From Sisyra terminalis (taxonomy: Eukaryota; Arthropoda; Insecta; Neuroptera; Sisyridae), in contig OY292275.1 in NCBI GenBank assembly GCA_958496175.1, forward strand, positions 24,281,001 to 24,345,000: a stretch of DNA of 64,000 bases, in the 5' to 3' direction. Position 1 is the first letter of the stretch; every line of letters starts with the position of its first letter. Under the pieces are notes generated by a model, which saw only the letters and a program-made list of their open reading frames with translations, was not told the origin of the DNA and did no database searches. Made by a program: the position numbers and the translations under genes. Positions 54,601 through 64,000 of this stretch are shown here, one piece after another.

Positions 54601-57600
54601 TTTCATACGCACCAACCTAATGCAAGAAAATTCAACTTCATGTTACTTCGTAATTATTGAAGTATTAACTTTTTGTGTATATTTCACATTTACAACAGAT
54701 TATATTTATAACTTAAGAACAAGTATTAAAAAAGTAAGAAAAAGAGTGGTTTTACCTGTTAATGAATTTTAAATGTTTGATTGAAGACATAACTTTGAAA
54801 TAAGGACTTGCAATTAATATAGTTGATTAATTGTTGTATCATAATTGCTGATGTTTAGCCGTGAAAAAGCAAACAAAAAACAATGTAAAATAAAGGTAAT
54901 TATGTAACAATAAATCTATAATTAAAATTACGAATTTTTAACCGAAAATTATAGCGTTAATCAAAGGTTTTTGTATTGATGGTTCATAAAACCAAATTTT
55001 TGAATATACAATTTTTGCATGTGGCATTATATTTGATCAAGTAAAAAATGCATTTAGCAAGTTAATTGATGGTTAATTGATTGCCACAAATTGAAATTTG
55101 TGATTAGATTTTAAGTAATGAAATAGAAACTAGTCTTAATTATTAAGCTTGTAAAATCATATTTTCTAAAATTATGCTAAGTTTAAATGGTTCAAAGAAA
55201 GTTTTTAAACATCCAGGATTAATTATTACTTTGTTAGATTTTAAATGAAGATTAAAAAGGCAGAAAAATATAAAGCCATGAGAGCTTTTTCATCAGAGTA
55301 AAAATCATGATTAAAACTGTAAAAGATATACGTTTTACTGTGTTATTAAAAATGCAACATTTTCATACAAAAACATCTTATACACATACAGCTTGTACAC
55401 GTGTTAGCGATGTGAAGTGTGTGATATAAAAATAATATTGTCAGGGAAGGTTCACATGGACTTGTAAGCTGGAATAGAGAATAATCCAGATTCCAGAGAG
55501 CTGTGCTTGTCAAGTTTACGTTTTTGTATTAACTATTAGTTGTACGAGTATAAGTAATGTTAAGGAACGTTGTTTTTAATCTTAAGAAATTGATCCACGT
55601 GAACGTAGCTTCCAATTTAATATATGATGTGAAACAAGCACAAAACGAACAGAGCTTTCGCCTACATTACTTAAAATGTGAACATTCGATAAAAAGATTG
55701 TTAGGTGCATGCTTTACTCTTAAATGGCACAATATCGTATTGTCTTTATTATAGTACTAGGAAATTTTTAATAGCAAAAGAATTTTCTGTTCACATGACG
55801 CTCACTTATACAGACCTCTCTCACCTCGTGCATGTCTATACCGTGGTTCAAAGACCACATTGTTTGAAAGTAGTCCTGCATACGATGTTTCAACTCCTTT
55901 GGTATTTGGTGCAATGTGAGAAAGTCCTTCAAGTCTCTCCACTTGGTTTGATATAAGGAACGGCGGGAATACATTCTCTGAATAATAGCTGTCACATTAC
56001 CGAATACGACAGCATGCATCAATGCTGGGAAAATGATAGAAAATGATGTTGCATTAATCCATTTCAACGTGTTTTTATCTCACCTCTTCTTGTTACAAAA
56101 AAAAAAAAAAATAAAATATGCAGCTTAAAAACTAATATTTTTTGTTCTCTTGTGACTTTCTATCCTATCGGAACATTTTTCGAAAATCAGTTTTGTCGAT
56201 AAATAGACATACCTACCTACATACTTGAAGTGTATTAAAATTAAATTGCACCTATTAGGTATATTAGGTACATGTTCCAACATAAGGTTCAAAAAATTAT
56301 GCTTCTTTGAATAGCAGTTATGTGTATTTTAAAACTGTAAAAGGTTAAACAAAATATTATAATTTAAAAAATTAGAAAATTACACTTTTATTATTTACCA
56401 TCTGAAACCTGTAACTACGTCATTGTAATAAATATTATATCTAAATTATTTTTCTTTTGTTGTTATTTATCATCGGTTTATAATGATCAAGATTTTTTTA
56501 GCAACTCTAGGGTTAATAAAAAAACCGTGAATTAAAAAATATTTAAAATTTGCTTGACGAGATCGAGGATCGAATCAAGTAGTCACCAGTTTCGAATTGG
56601 CCACCTTAACCACTTGACTACCGATATGCTCCTAAAGTATTGTCATTTCTTTTATTTAACTTAAGTTTTATTGCCCATACCTCAAAAACGCATTTTAAAT
56701 GGCCTTAGAAGCGTGTGTATGTATTTATACGCATAAACCTCACCTTTAATTAAACTTAAAGTAACTATGTTTGTAGAAATAATCTTTTTAAAACTATTAT
56801 AATAATAAAATATTGTCCTTAATTAAATGATAACAATAACAATAAATTGAAAATATTTTCAACAATATTTTTTCTTAAATATTAAACTACCTATAAACTA
56901 CTACGTTATTTAGTTAAAAAAATTTAGGGTTTCAGCACAACGACTTTTAGACTTACGAATCAAATGTATGCTATAATTACATTCGTAATTTCAATTTATT
57001 AGACGTTATTATATAGGTATTATAGACCAGTAGTTCTTAACCAGGGTTCAATCGAACCCCAGAAGTTCGCTGAATCAGTCGTCTTACGGGTTCAGCAGAT
57101 ATTATATATTAATGATTTTATTTATTTTGTATATTTATAAATATATATCTTTCCTAATAGTATCACTTGGTTAATGGCTATTAATAGTTAATTTAGTTAT
57201 TTCCAAAGGGTTTTTTTTCGGACCAAAAAATATAATTATTTTTTTTTCTTATTGATTTTTATTTGACTTTTATCCGACGTTTCGTCGCCTTTTGGGACTT
57301 TATGAAGTATTCAATCATAGGTCATTAAGAGTCAATATTGTAAAAAATATAGTTAACATTATAGTCGCGATATAAAAAAATTGTTGTTAAGACTTTTAAA
57401 ATGAATTTAATTTATTATTACAGTTGCATATCACAAAAATATGATCAAAAAGTTTAAAAAGTATGCTATTATGTTAAAATGTAGTAAAAAAAAACCCTAT
57501 GGAAAAAACTACATTTTATTTTTCTAGTTAAGAAGGGGTCAATAAGTCCGCATATCAAACTGGTGGGGGTCAGTACCTTCAATAAGGTTAAGAGGAACTG

Positions 57601-60600
57601 TTTTAGACTTTAACACAATAGATAAAACATGTTGTTATTCTTTTTATGTAATATAATTTACCAAAGCAAACTATAATCATAAATTTGAAAAAGTTCAAAC
57701 AAAAATATTTGTGACGTAATGCCTAGAAACGTACTTCGATTGCCAAACAGTCTTCCTCAGTGGTTATAAAGTAGTATTGTATCTCTCCGTAACTGCTATG
57801 TGAATCATCGCATACTTTGGAAAATTATATTACATACATAGGAGCACAATATATTTTACATATTGTATAAACAGTATAACTGTTCTAAGTCAGCGAAAAT
57901 CTCATTTGAATATTGTCAACTTAAAATTTTCTAAAATTAACATTATAAGGTAGGATTTAGAAAAAAATTAACTCTTGGTTTCATTTCTTGCGGTTGGACG
58001 GGAAAAAATTATCAAAAATAATAATCTTTTACGTTGGAAGTTGAAAGAGGTGGAAGACGTGAACGATGGTAGAAAAAGATTTATCATCATAAATAACGAA
58101 GTTGAACAAATAATACAATATAAAATGAAAAGAAAAGCAACGTAAGTTGGTGAAATTCCTGAGCAAATGCTTAAAGAAATGGGGAAAACAAGACCTAATA
58201 CACTTAAAGAATAACCAACAACTTTTACTTCTCGGAAAAATTAACCTTCGGGCTTTTTGGATGTTGCAAAGTATGTAACTCTGAAAAAGAAAAATTAAGT
58301 GCACTATAGGACCATCAGTTTCATCTCCTAAGCTACTAAGATTTAGACTAAAACACTAAACAGAAGATAATTATAGGTTTTGCCATTTTTCTGACAGCTT
58401 GTGGATTCCAAATAAAAAAAAATTGTTCATCATTTGAGCAAAATCCGTCATCCAGGCGTATTCCATTGACGCAAGTAAATAATATTTTGAAGAAGTTAAG
58501 TCTGAAGAGTAAGCCGCATATTAAAGTATTTCCAAACTAAATTCCTCAATCACATCTTTCGCTCGTTTTTCTGTGTGGCCAGGGGAATTACTATGCCTCA
58601 AGATCATTTTCTATTGCCTAATTTAATTTTCTGACCATTTTTAGTGCTAAATCTTGGTTTAAATGTTTAAATCTAATATCGCAAGTTGTTGTGCTTAACT
58701 ACCATTCTTATCCAACATTTTCTAAGAGCATGCTCAACGTTAGCTTTGATGAGTATTCGATTCGATTCCGCAGCAATTTTTGTTTAAATGCTAATAGAAA
58801 ATCAATGGTGTTCGCGAATCGTACTTTTAAGACACAAAACTCGTCATATTCAATGTTATTAAAGATGATGAAGTCGTAGGAAATTTATACTTTTGCGAAT
58901 TGAAAATCTTTGTCATTCATCAATCAAAACAAACAAATTTTCTTTATGACATGGCTTGGCAGGCTCTTTGTTGGCAGGCAGCAGCACTTATTGGTAAATT
59001 CCGGTTTCATAATTACGTATCTAGTAAATTAGATGTTGTAGAAGAAAAATACGAATTCTGGATTAAAAAAGAAAGGAGTGGATTATCTCAATGTAATGGA
59101 CCTTGCTAGAGACAAATAGTTCTGGGACGAGAAGTTCAATGGCACAAGATATTAAACAGCCATGAAACCGAAAAAAAGGTAAAATATGATAGGATAAATA
59201 GAAAAAAAATAATCCTATCTAATTTGTAACTAAAATTTTTGTGACAAGTTAAAATTAACGATTAGTACACATATAAATTTATACAAAACAAATGTTAAAA
59301 ATGAAATATTGCGACTTATAAAAAAAGCATTTCAACAACTGAATTGAAAAACTAATTAAAATTGTTTCGAATTGAGTTCATCACAGTTTTGTTTAAACAA
59401 GAGAAAATTATAAATCTTTCATTCGAAAAAAAAACATAACAATTTTTCAATGCTGAACGTTTTTATCGTTTTTATTATAGGAATAAAGAAACATGTTGAA
59501 AGTGATAAATAAATAAATGTCAAATGATAATAATCTGAAATACTGAATGAAATCCGTTCAGAACAAGTGTACCTATTGATTGCGTACTAAAGGAAGTTCA
59601 TTCTCGGTAATACCTACACTAAATATGTATGTATTAGAGAGGAAATATCGAATCAAACTTCAATAATTTCGTTGGCTTTATCTCAATCTCAAATTTTCGT
59701 TTGAATTCAGCTTTCTTCCATAAATTATATTTAATACAGGCTATATTAAACTTTTCGATTCAAAACGATTATTAAAAGCAATATCGTTCGTAAAATGTTT
59801 TACAAAGCTATTAATAAAATATATAGCCATAAATTTAGCTTTATGTTAAACCGATCGTTAGCTTTATAATATTGGATGGTGCCGATTGCACATGACTCAA
59901 TTGAAAAACTTTTTGATTTGAAAATTTTAATTGTGGAAAAATTTCTTCAAATTGATATCTTTAATACAGATATAGATAGATATTGCATTAATAGGTATTT
60001 ATGTATTATACGATAATACCTTAAGAAATAAATTATTTTATAAATGGAAGACTATATTCTTTGAATTCAGTGGTGTAATATAAAGAACTCCCATATTTTA
60101 TATAACTTTAATAAGATGAAGATTGAACATACAAGAAAAAGGTGAACATTTTCCTTTATGATCCCAAAGTTCATTACATATTTCTATTTTAGATGAAGTT
60201 GTAGTTTTTTATAGTCTCAGTAATATAGGTACGTAATATCTTGGAATGTGTTAAATGATATCAAGGGTATTAGTACCAACGTTTAGAAATATAGAAATAG
60301 AAGTTGAAATATTTATAAAAACCTTTTCTCTAAATTAAATAAAAATTACTCAACTGATGTGCTAAAAATGTTAAAGTTCCGGGAACTACTGTTCCTACTA
60401 TTATTGTTTGATTGTTACGTTTTTAACAAACAATAAGTTTGTTTCCAATTCATGTTTATGTTGAATCTTATAACTGTATTTATTTATGTGGAGCACGGAT
60501 ATGAATCCAAAATAGTCGATAGATCCTTTGGGGTCGACTTATCACTGTTGGGGGGGTCGATATCACCTAGATGTTGATATAGAGTTGAATGAAAAATAGT

Positions 60601-63600
60601 TCTCAATATGTAAATAGCACATAACTAACTGCATATGTATTTTTTTTTGAGTAGTTTAATAATTAACTTAGCTTCAGTTACTGTACAAAAAATAAATTCA
60701 TAAATGAATGCATATTTATTTTGGTGAAAAAAGAATTGACGTCCTACTTACAATATATATTAAAAATCATAAAATAGGTAAGTGTATAAATTGCTGATAG
60801 TTTTATTTTAATTAGCTGAAAATTACTTTTATGGGGGTAAAATATGGATGCCAAAAATTATATACGGATCGATGATCAAAAGGTTTGGCGACCCCATATG
60901 TGAAGGATTGTCGCTGATTATTGTTTAATATTATGGGATGGGTACTATTTGTGGTATAAAAAACTATTTTGTCCATAAATTAACAAAGTATAAACCGTAA
61001 AATTCGGTAATTAATTAGATTAAAAACCTAATATTAAAAAATTATTTGAATTGGCGCCCTGGTGCGGTACACACTATGGGCATATGGGTATATGGGTATA
61101 CTGGTTCTACTAACATGTTACCACTAAAACCCAAAATATCATACCTGTCTAGTAATTTATTTGGATTGCCTGAATATTTGCGTCGTTCATTTTGAAAGTG
61201 GCTTAAATCCATTTTAAGAAGAATCCATGAAGTATTGTTCTTTTTAACGATGAGAACATAATATACTAAGGAGTAAGTTAGCGTTTTTGTTAATACCTTT
61301 AATGAAATTTAAAATTATTAAGAACTTGACAGTTTAAAAATTTCACTTGAGTTACCTTGTTTTAACTATAAGAACAAAATTAACCATATATATTGACTGT
61401 CCTTAAAATGGATTTAAGACACATTCAAAATAAACGGTTCGTTTGGTAATTAGTCATGCAATAACTGAGTCTGTAGTTCTTAACCTGGATTCAATCAGAT
61501 TCCAGGAGTTTGGTGAGTCAGCCTCACGGGTTCGGCGGAAGTCAAGAAACAACCCCGACTTATATAACCTATGTATGTTTAACCTATATACCTGTTTTGA
61601 TGTTGAAAAATCATATTTTATATTTTTAATTAAGAAGGATTTGATGAATGCGTTTATGAAACTGTTAAGAACCACTGAACTAAGTAAATGGTAAGGAAAA
61701 TGTCTGAAGTCTTAAGTATTTTACTTAAAAATGACTAAAAAAGTCAATAATGATAAATTTTATTATTTGCATTAGTCATTTCGTTGAAGTGATCAGAACT
61801 AGAATTGGCTAACAATATATTTCTTTGAACAATTATGGTAAAAATATATTTTTTTAAGATATATTAAAAATTTTGCATACAAATTTCGTTTTTTGATTAT
61901 ACAAATTGCGTCTAAATTAATAATGTAAACTGAATCTAAGCAACTTAGATGTTTTGTTAAGGGTAGAACATCAAAAAGCGCCACAATCAGTCTTTTTAGG
62001 AAAAATATTTAAATTTGTATTTAAAAATAATATGAAATATTACAATAACGAATTTTGATAAAAATCTTAAACAGTAATAAATTTCATTCAAACAATTTAA
62101 TCAATATTATTAGTTAATTAGCTGATACCTGCGACTTTCCTTGCGTGACGTATATGATGGAAATATTTTCTTTTAAGACTTGTAAATCAGAAATTTTATA
62201 CTCGTACGAGATGCGTATTCATATCTAAAAATTAATATCTTAACGCCTTTAAACAGGCGTATATTGTGAGAATATTCGGTGACATTGAACACGATTATTT
62301 GAGTTCATATTTTTACCCCTTATGCGTAGAATGCATGCATTCCATAAGTTTAATCATCCGCAAATCAATCAGCTACGCATGAATAAAAAATATCATAAGA
62401 TTGATAAGTTGACCTTCAGTTGAAATATGACTTTAAATAAACAAACTGAAAATTTTTAGGGTTTTAATCTCGTAACCTTGAGTCGCTAAAGATCTTAGTT
62501 GTTATAAAGCGAAAGAAAATAACAGTATATTATTATATAATATTTTAAAATTATCCTTATTTTAAACGGATTTATTATAATGAAATTGTTATTAAAATCG
62601 GGCAAATATTGGGTCTAATCAATAACATAGAGTGTAGTTCTTTTTATCAATTAGTTGGATTACCAGTTAATGCTCCGATTCCCAAATGAACATTTCTACC
62701 AAAACCACTAGTCTTCTGGACACAACCTCGAATTTGAAATTTGAACAAATTTACGAAAACTAATTTCCGATAACTACGATCGTATACTCATTGAAGAATA
62801 GCCGTAACGTTAATCGTATTATAATTAGTTAATACCTATTTATCAGGATGACAGATTAGTACAATTTGTATTTAAAATATCAGAGATAATTTTCATCAAT
62901 TTTCACAATTTTTCAGCCTAGAAATATTATAAGATATTGAATTGGAAAAACTAACCGAAATTGCGAAACTAAATAAAACGAAAGACAAAGTTAATGGTAA
63001 CATAAATTTTTAGGTACAGAATTTCTATGATATTAATTTCTAAGTTGCTTTTGCTAACATTGGCTTATTTTACTTTTACAGGAGTCTTATGTCCTTGATT
63101 AAGACTTTATTCTTTTGATATTATATAATCTACTTGTTTTTCACATTAATTTACTATTCCATTTGTGACCACAGAGATGTAGTATAGAGTGCTCATGTCG
63201 TATTAATGCTTTTAATTAACGCTTTCTTCATGGCCCAACATTTCACATCGAATTTCGAAATTTCTATCTTTGTTTTCCTAGGTTGATCATGTGCATAGTG
63301 ACAATAACCATTTCAATCAAGTTCGTTGAAGTGAAAAGGCAGTTGGATAGAGATAGGATCAAATCGAATAAGAGGTCAAAAAAGCTCAACATGAGTTCTT
63401 TATATTACACCACTGTGCTTGTGACGCATGGAACTAAACCGACTATTATTCGATTAGGCATAGTAAATGCATAATTACGGTCGTTATGGTTAAAGTGTAA
63501 TAACTTAATATTCAATAGGAATATTGATATAAATTTCATTTTTAATTTCCAAATATAAAAGAAAGTTTAAAGAGGAAATTAACTCTATAGCTCATTTTGA

Positions 63601-64000
63601 AGTTTTAGATATTACTGACAATTATTTAGTCAGTTCCGTTTTATGACTATATTTTTATGGTAGGTACGCTTAAATCGTTGAATATTTCCGAGAAATAATT
63701 TCAGTGGGGGACAGTTTCCGAAAGTACCTGATTTCGAGCTTTGATGATAATATGCAGAAAAAATTTATGCAATAAATGCAAATATCTAAGTAGTTATTTG
63801 CCTTTAAAGAAAACTAATTATTAGAAAAAAATAAATATATGAAACTAAGCAACTTTAGTATAAAACTATGAAAAATTAAATTGAACATTTTTTAAAACTC
63901 ACCTCCTATTAGCATTGTGCATATACTGAACACTTTTTCTGACGTAGTATTTGCAGAAACGTTTCCGAAACCTACACTTGTTAAGCTCGAGCACGTAAAA
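39638..64000 (-). CDS. Elk: Elk-type voltage-gated K+ channel (KCNH4/8-like), 3' part
   Basis: Exons, transcript order: beyond 64000 to 63903; 56024-55825; 50171-49922; 44125-43848; 41167-41007; 40619-40358; 40300-39638; frames join. The first visible exon encodes the pore: [15 protein letters not shown] (GFGN filter) and the start of S6 (FSICTMLIG). The next gives [19 protein letters not shown] and the C-linker ([18 protein letters not shown]). Then [20 protein letters not shown] and the cyclic-nucleotide-binding-homology domain ([40 protein letters not shown]). The rest is a Ser-rich cytoplasmic tail. The linker and CNBH text matches the Elk/KCNH8 branch rather than Eag or Erg. Known role: subthreshold voltage-gated K+ current in neurons. 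A Gly-rich insert ([18 protein letters not shown]) interrupts the CNBH domain near 44040. A heptad-like stretch ([20 protein letters not shown]) in the 40358-40619 exon resembles a short coiled coil. The N-terminal PAS and S1-S5 lie outside the window. Introns reach 7.9 kb. Confidence 0.93.
42058..42190 (-). repeat. tRNA-derived SINE, degenerate copy
   Basis: In an Elk intron. On the minus strand a box-A-like TAGCCAAGTAG is followed by AAAACTGGTAATA, then by the family body (GTAGAGTCGCTAAAGAACAT) and tail (AAAACGACAGTAAATATCA). It aligns in order with the better copy at 56456-56632. Box B is not recognisable. Confidence 0.5.
42425..42560. repeat. Inverted repeat with CTGATGA motif
   Basis: The left arm (CAATTTTCTTTTTCAAAGCG, TGTTTCAACA, GGTAGGTGGTATTT) is inverted in the right arm (AAATACCACCTGATGATGAC, ACCTACC, TGTTGAAATGTGTTG, GAAGAAAATGG). 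Related to the fragment at 24085-24165. It contains CCTGATGATGA followed ~20 nt later by TTGAAAT, a loose hammerhead-like spacing. Confidence 0.6.
45233..45330. repeat. Possible hAT-type end fragment
   Basis: Begins CAGTGTTTCGTAACCTTTTA at about 45236, close to the CAGTGGTTCTTAACC termini seen at 57028 and 61471, followed by GTTGCACCCCTTTG. No partner end or duplication was found, so it is only a candidate fragment. Confidence 0.35.
46147..46262. repeat. Near-perfect 116-nt stem-loop
   Basis: The left arm CAAGTGATCGTACCCCTTCC (46147 onward), then ACAGCATATTTGTACAAAAT, is mirrored by ATTTTGTACAAAAATGCTGT, then GGAAGGGGTACGATCACTTG, ending at 46262. The stem is ~40 bp with one or two mismatches around a ~35-nt loop. 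In the 5.8-kb Elk intron. Could be the core of a MITE or a hairpin RNA. Confidence 0.85.
46507..46907. mobile_element. MITE with long terminal inverted repeats, copy 2
   Basis: The ends AAAGGTGCATTTTCATGCTG (left) and AAAGTGGATTTTCATGCTG (right, reverse complement) are inverted repeats. Interior blocks match 34771-35211 in order (ATTCACCAACCATGATTTTT, CACATAGTCGGTA, TATACAATAAAACGATTACA). About 400 bp, in an Elk intron, non-coding. Confidence 0.75.
47278..48170 (+). pseudogene. Decayed RNase H end of a non-LTR retrotransposon
   Basis: Broken by stops and frameshifts, but readable pieces appear in the order of the RNase H domain of non-LTR elements. First comes [11 protein letters not shown] (47280 onward; ancestral YTDGS), then [10 protein letters not shown] (about 47470), then in another frame [14 protein letters not shown] (47578-47618; ancestral WVPGHSGIxGNE), then [17 protein letters not shown] (about 47810). 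A tetranucleotide tail of GAAT repeats (about 48144-48166) closes it, as expected for a target-primed 3' end. Inserted in an Elk intron in the opposite orientation to the gene. It belongs to the RNase-H-bearing clades (I/R1/LOA type), clade unresolved; nonfunctional. Confidence 0.75.
48965..49735. mobile_element. Long foldback element, copy 2 (Elk intron)
   Basis: Same family as 13965-14485. The left arm (about 48975-49215) begins TTTTTAGCAGGAAAGTGGAC and the right arm (about 49485-49725) is its inverted copy. The arms are separated by ~270 nt of unrelated sequence, including a duplicated ATAATCTATGTCGCTGTAT block at the arm edges. CTGATGA at 49622-49628 pairs with GAAAC at 49646-49650; the left arm has TCATCAG at 49079-49085 and GTTTC at 49057-49061. 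Confidence 0.85.
51454..52155. mobile_element. Candidate hAT-like element with AAGTATC-rich ends
   Basis: The left end CAGTGCTGGCAATGATATTT is followed by AAGTATCTAGATACTAGATA. The right end in reverse complement is TAGAGCTGTCAGAAAAAAAC, followed by TTACTTTGAAGTAACTTAAT. Both ends are rich in GTTACTTT/AAGTATC words. Flanking octamers (ACGGTGAC, ACGAAGAT) match poorly, so the boundaries are uncertain. No intact transposase frame. Confidence 0.4.
53860..54440. repeat. Nested inverted repeat
   Basis: The central hairpin 54057-54240 has arms TTTCCTTTTGTAAATTATAT and ATATAATTTACAAAAGGAAA. Outside it, both flanks carry related blocks (TATTGCTCAAGCACGTATTT on the left; AAATACATGTTTGAGCAATA on the right) and ACTACTTGATG motifs. 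The right part reads TACTTGATGA...CAATCGAAATAC (54382-54422). A third partial copy is at 57640-57880. Confidence 0.65.
56456..56632 (-). repeat. tRNA-derived SINE
   Basis: On the minus strand a tRNA-like head starts near 56631. It has box A TAGTCAAGTGG (56609-56619) and box B-like GATTCGATCC (56566-56575), about 40 nt apart. The head is followed by a tRNA-unrelated body (CCTAGAGTTGCTAAAAAAAT) and tail shared with 42058-42190, 9355-9430 and 62455-62525. It cannot be a functional tRNA: the cloverleaf is broken and runs straight into the shared body. Sits in the 7.9-kb Elk intron. Confidence 0.65.
57028..57600. mobile_element. Non-autonomous hAT-type element with 8-bp target duplication
   Basis: 573 bp. 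The left end is CAGTAGTTCTTAACCAGGGT; the right end in reverse complement is CAGTTCCTCTTAACCTTATT. It is flanked by TTATAGAC (57020-57027) and TTTTAGAC (57601-57608), 7 of 8 identical, the 8-bp duplication expected of hAT transposition. The next ~70 nt resemble the element at 61471. The interior 57208-57370 is one arm of the foldback family of 10571-11325, so one element appears nested in the other. Confidence 0.85.
57640..57880. repeat. Partial copy of the 53860-54440 repeat family
   Basis: ATGTAATATAATTTACCAAA, ACGTACTTCGATTGCCAAAC, CTTCCTCAGTGGTTATAAAG and TAACTGCTATGTGA correspond in order to blocks in 53860-54440. Boundaries are approximate. Confidence 0.6.
61471..61677. mobile_element. 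Short non-autonomous hAT-type element
   Basis: 207 bp. The left end is CTGTAGTTCTTAACCTGGAT; the right end in reverse complement is CAGTGGTTCTTAACAGTTTC. It is flanked by AACTGAGT (61463-61470) and AACTAAGT (61678-61685), 7 of 8 identical. The left 70 nt match the left part of 57028-57600 (ATTCAATCAGATTCCAGGAG; CACGGGTTCGGCGG). No coding capacity; in an Elk intron. Confidence 0.85.
62455..62525 (+). repeat. SINE-tail fragment
   Basis: Opposite orientation to the other copies. CCTTGAGTCGCTAAAGATCT, then TAGTTGTTATAAAGCGAAAG and AAAATAACAGTA, match the body and tail of 56456-56632. The tRNA-like head is missing. Confidence 0.5.

Noticed and set aside
56560..56632. Functional tRNA gene on the minus strand
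   Set aside because: Boxes A and B are present but the cloverleaf is broken and the sequence continues into a body shared with other SINE copies.
58691..59109. Two adjacent plus-strand frames possibly from a decayed transposase
   Set aside because: I considered a DNA-transposon transposase relic but could not match any conserved motif, so no family is assigned.
39638..64000. Eag or Erg (seizure) channel
   Set aside because: [20 protein letters not shown] and the [18 protein letters not shown] text belong to the Elk branch; Eag and Erg differ at these positions.

Overview
The window is AT-rich animal nuclear DNA with spliced genes and GT-AG introns. Most introns are short (about 50-100 nt), and a few are 1-8 kb and full of decayed transposons. 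Gene content (a vitellogenin receptor with the insect 5+8 LDLa layout, single-copy-type twisted gastrulation, paraplegin, an Elk-type potassium channel) points to an insect. The order cannot be fixed from the sequence. There are no operons, CRISPR arrays, rRNA genes or credible free-standing tRNA genes.

Layout. 1-3408: no convincing gene. 3409-7952 (+): paraplegin/Spg7 m-AAA protease, nine exons, complete, 779 aa. 7953-12527: intergenic with a foldback element, then a likely untranslated first exon ending at 12127. 12528-15971 (+): twisted gastrulation (BMP-binding secreted protein), five coding exons, 234 aa, with a nearly perfect 0.5-kb palindrome in its large intron. 17820-20689 (-): a gene I do not recognise, at least 558 aa, Ser/Pro-rich with RRWS motifs. 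22171-32261 (-): vitellogenin receptor (yolkless orthologue), 21 coding exons, 1841 aa. 32262-39637: intergenic, with MITEs. 39638 to beyond 64000 (-): 3' part of an Elk/KCNH4-8-like voltage-gated K+ channel, from the selectivity filter to the stop, with three introns of 5.6-7.9 kb that hold transposon relics.

The genes are unrelated in function and are transcribed independently: mitochondrial protein quality control, dorsoventral/BMP signalling, oocyte yolk uptake and neuronal excitability.

The most unusual material is non-coding. Several foldback families carry parts of a hammerhead-ribozyme core (CTGATGA, a short helix, then GAAAC), which suggests relics of Penelope-like elements or retrozymes. 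Introns of Spg7 and the vitellogenin receptor share a diverged 1.1-kb repeat with an almost identical central ~460 bp. Three short hAT-type elements still have recognisable 8-bp target duplications. A tRNA-derived SINE family, a two-copy MITE with ~50-bp terminal inverted repeats, and an RNase H relic of a non-LTR retrotransposon are also present. Exon boundaries were built by hand from splice consensus and reading-frame continuity; no transcript or database search supports them.
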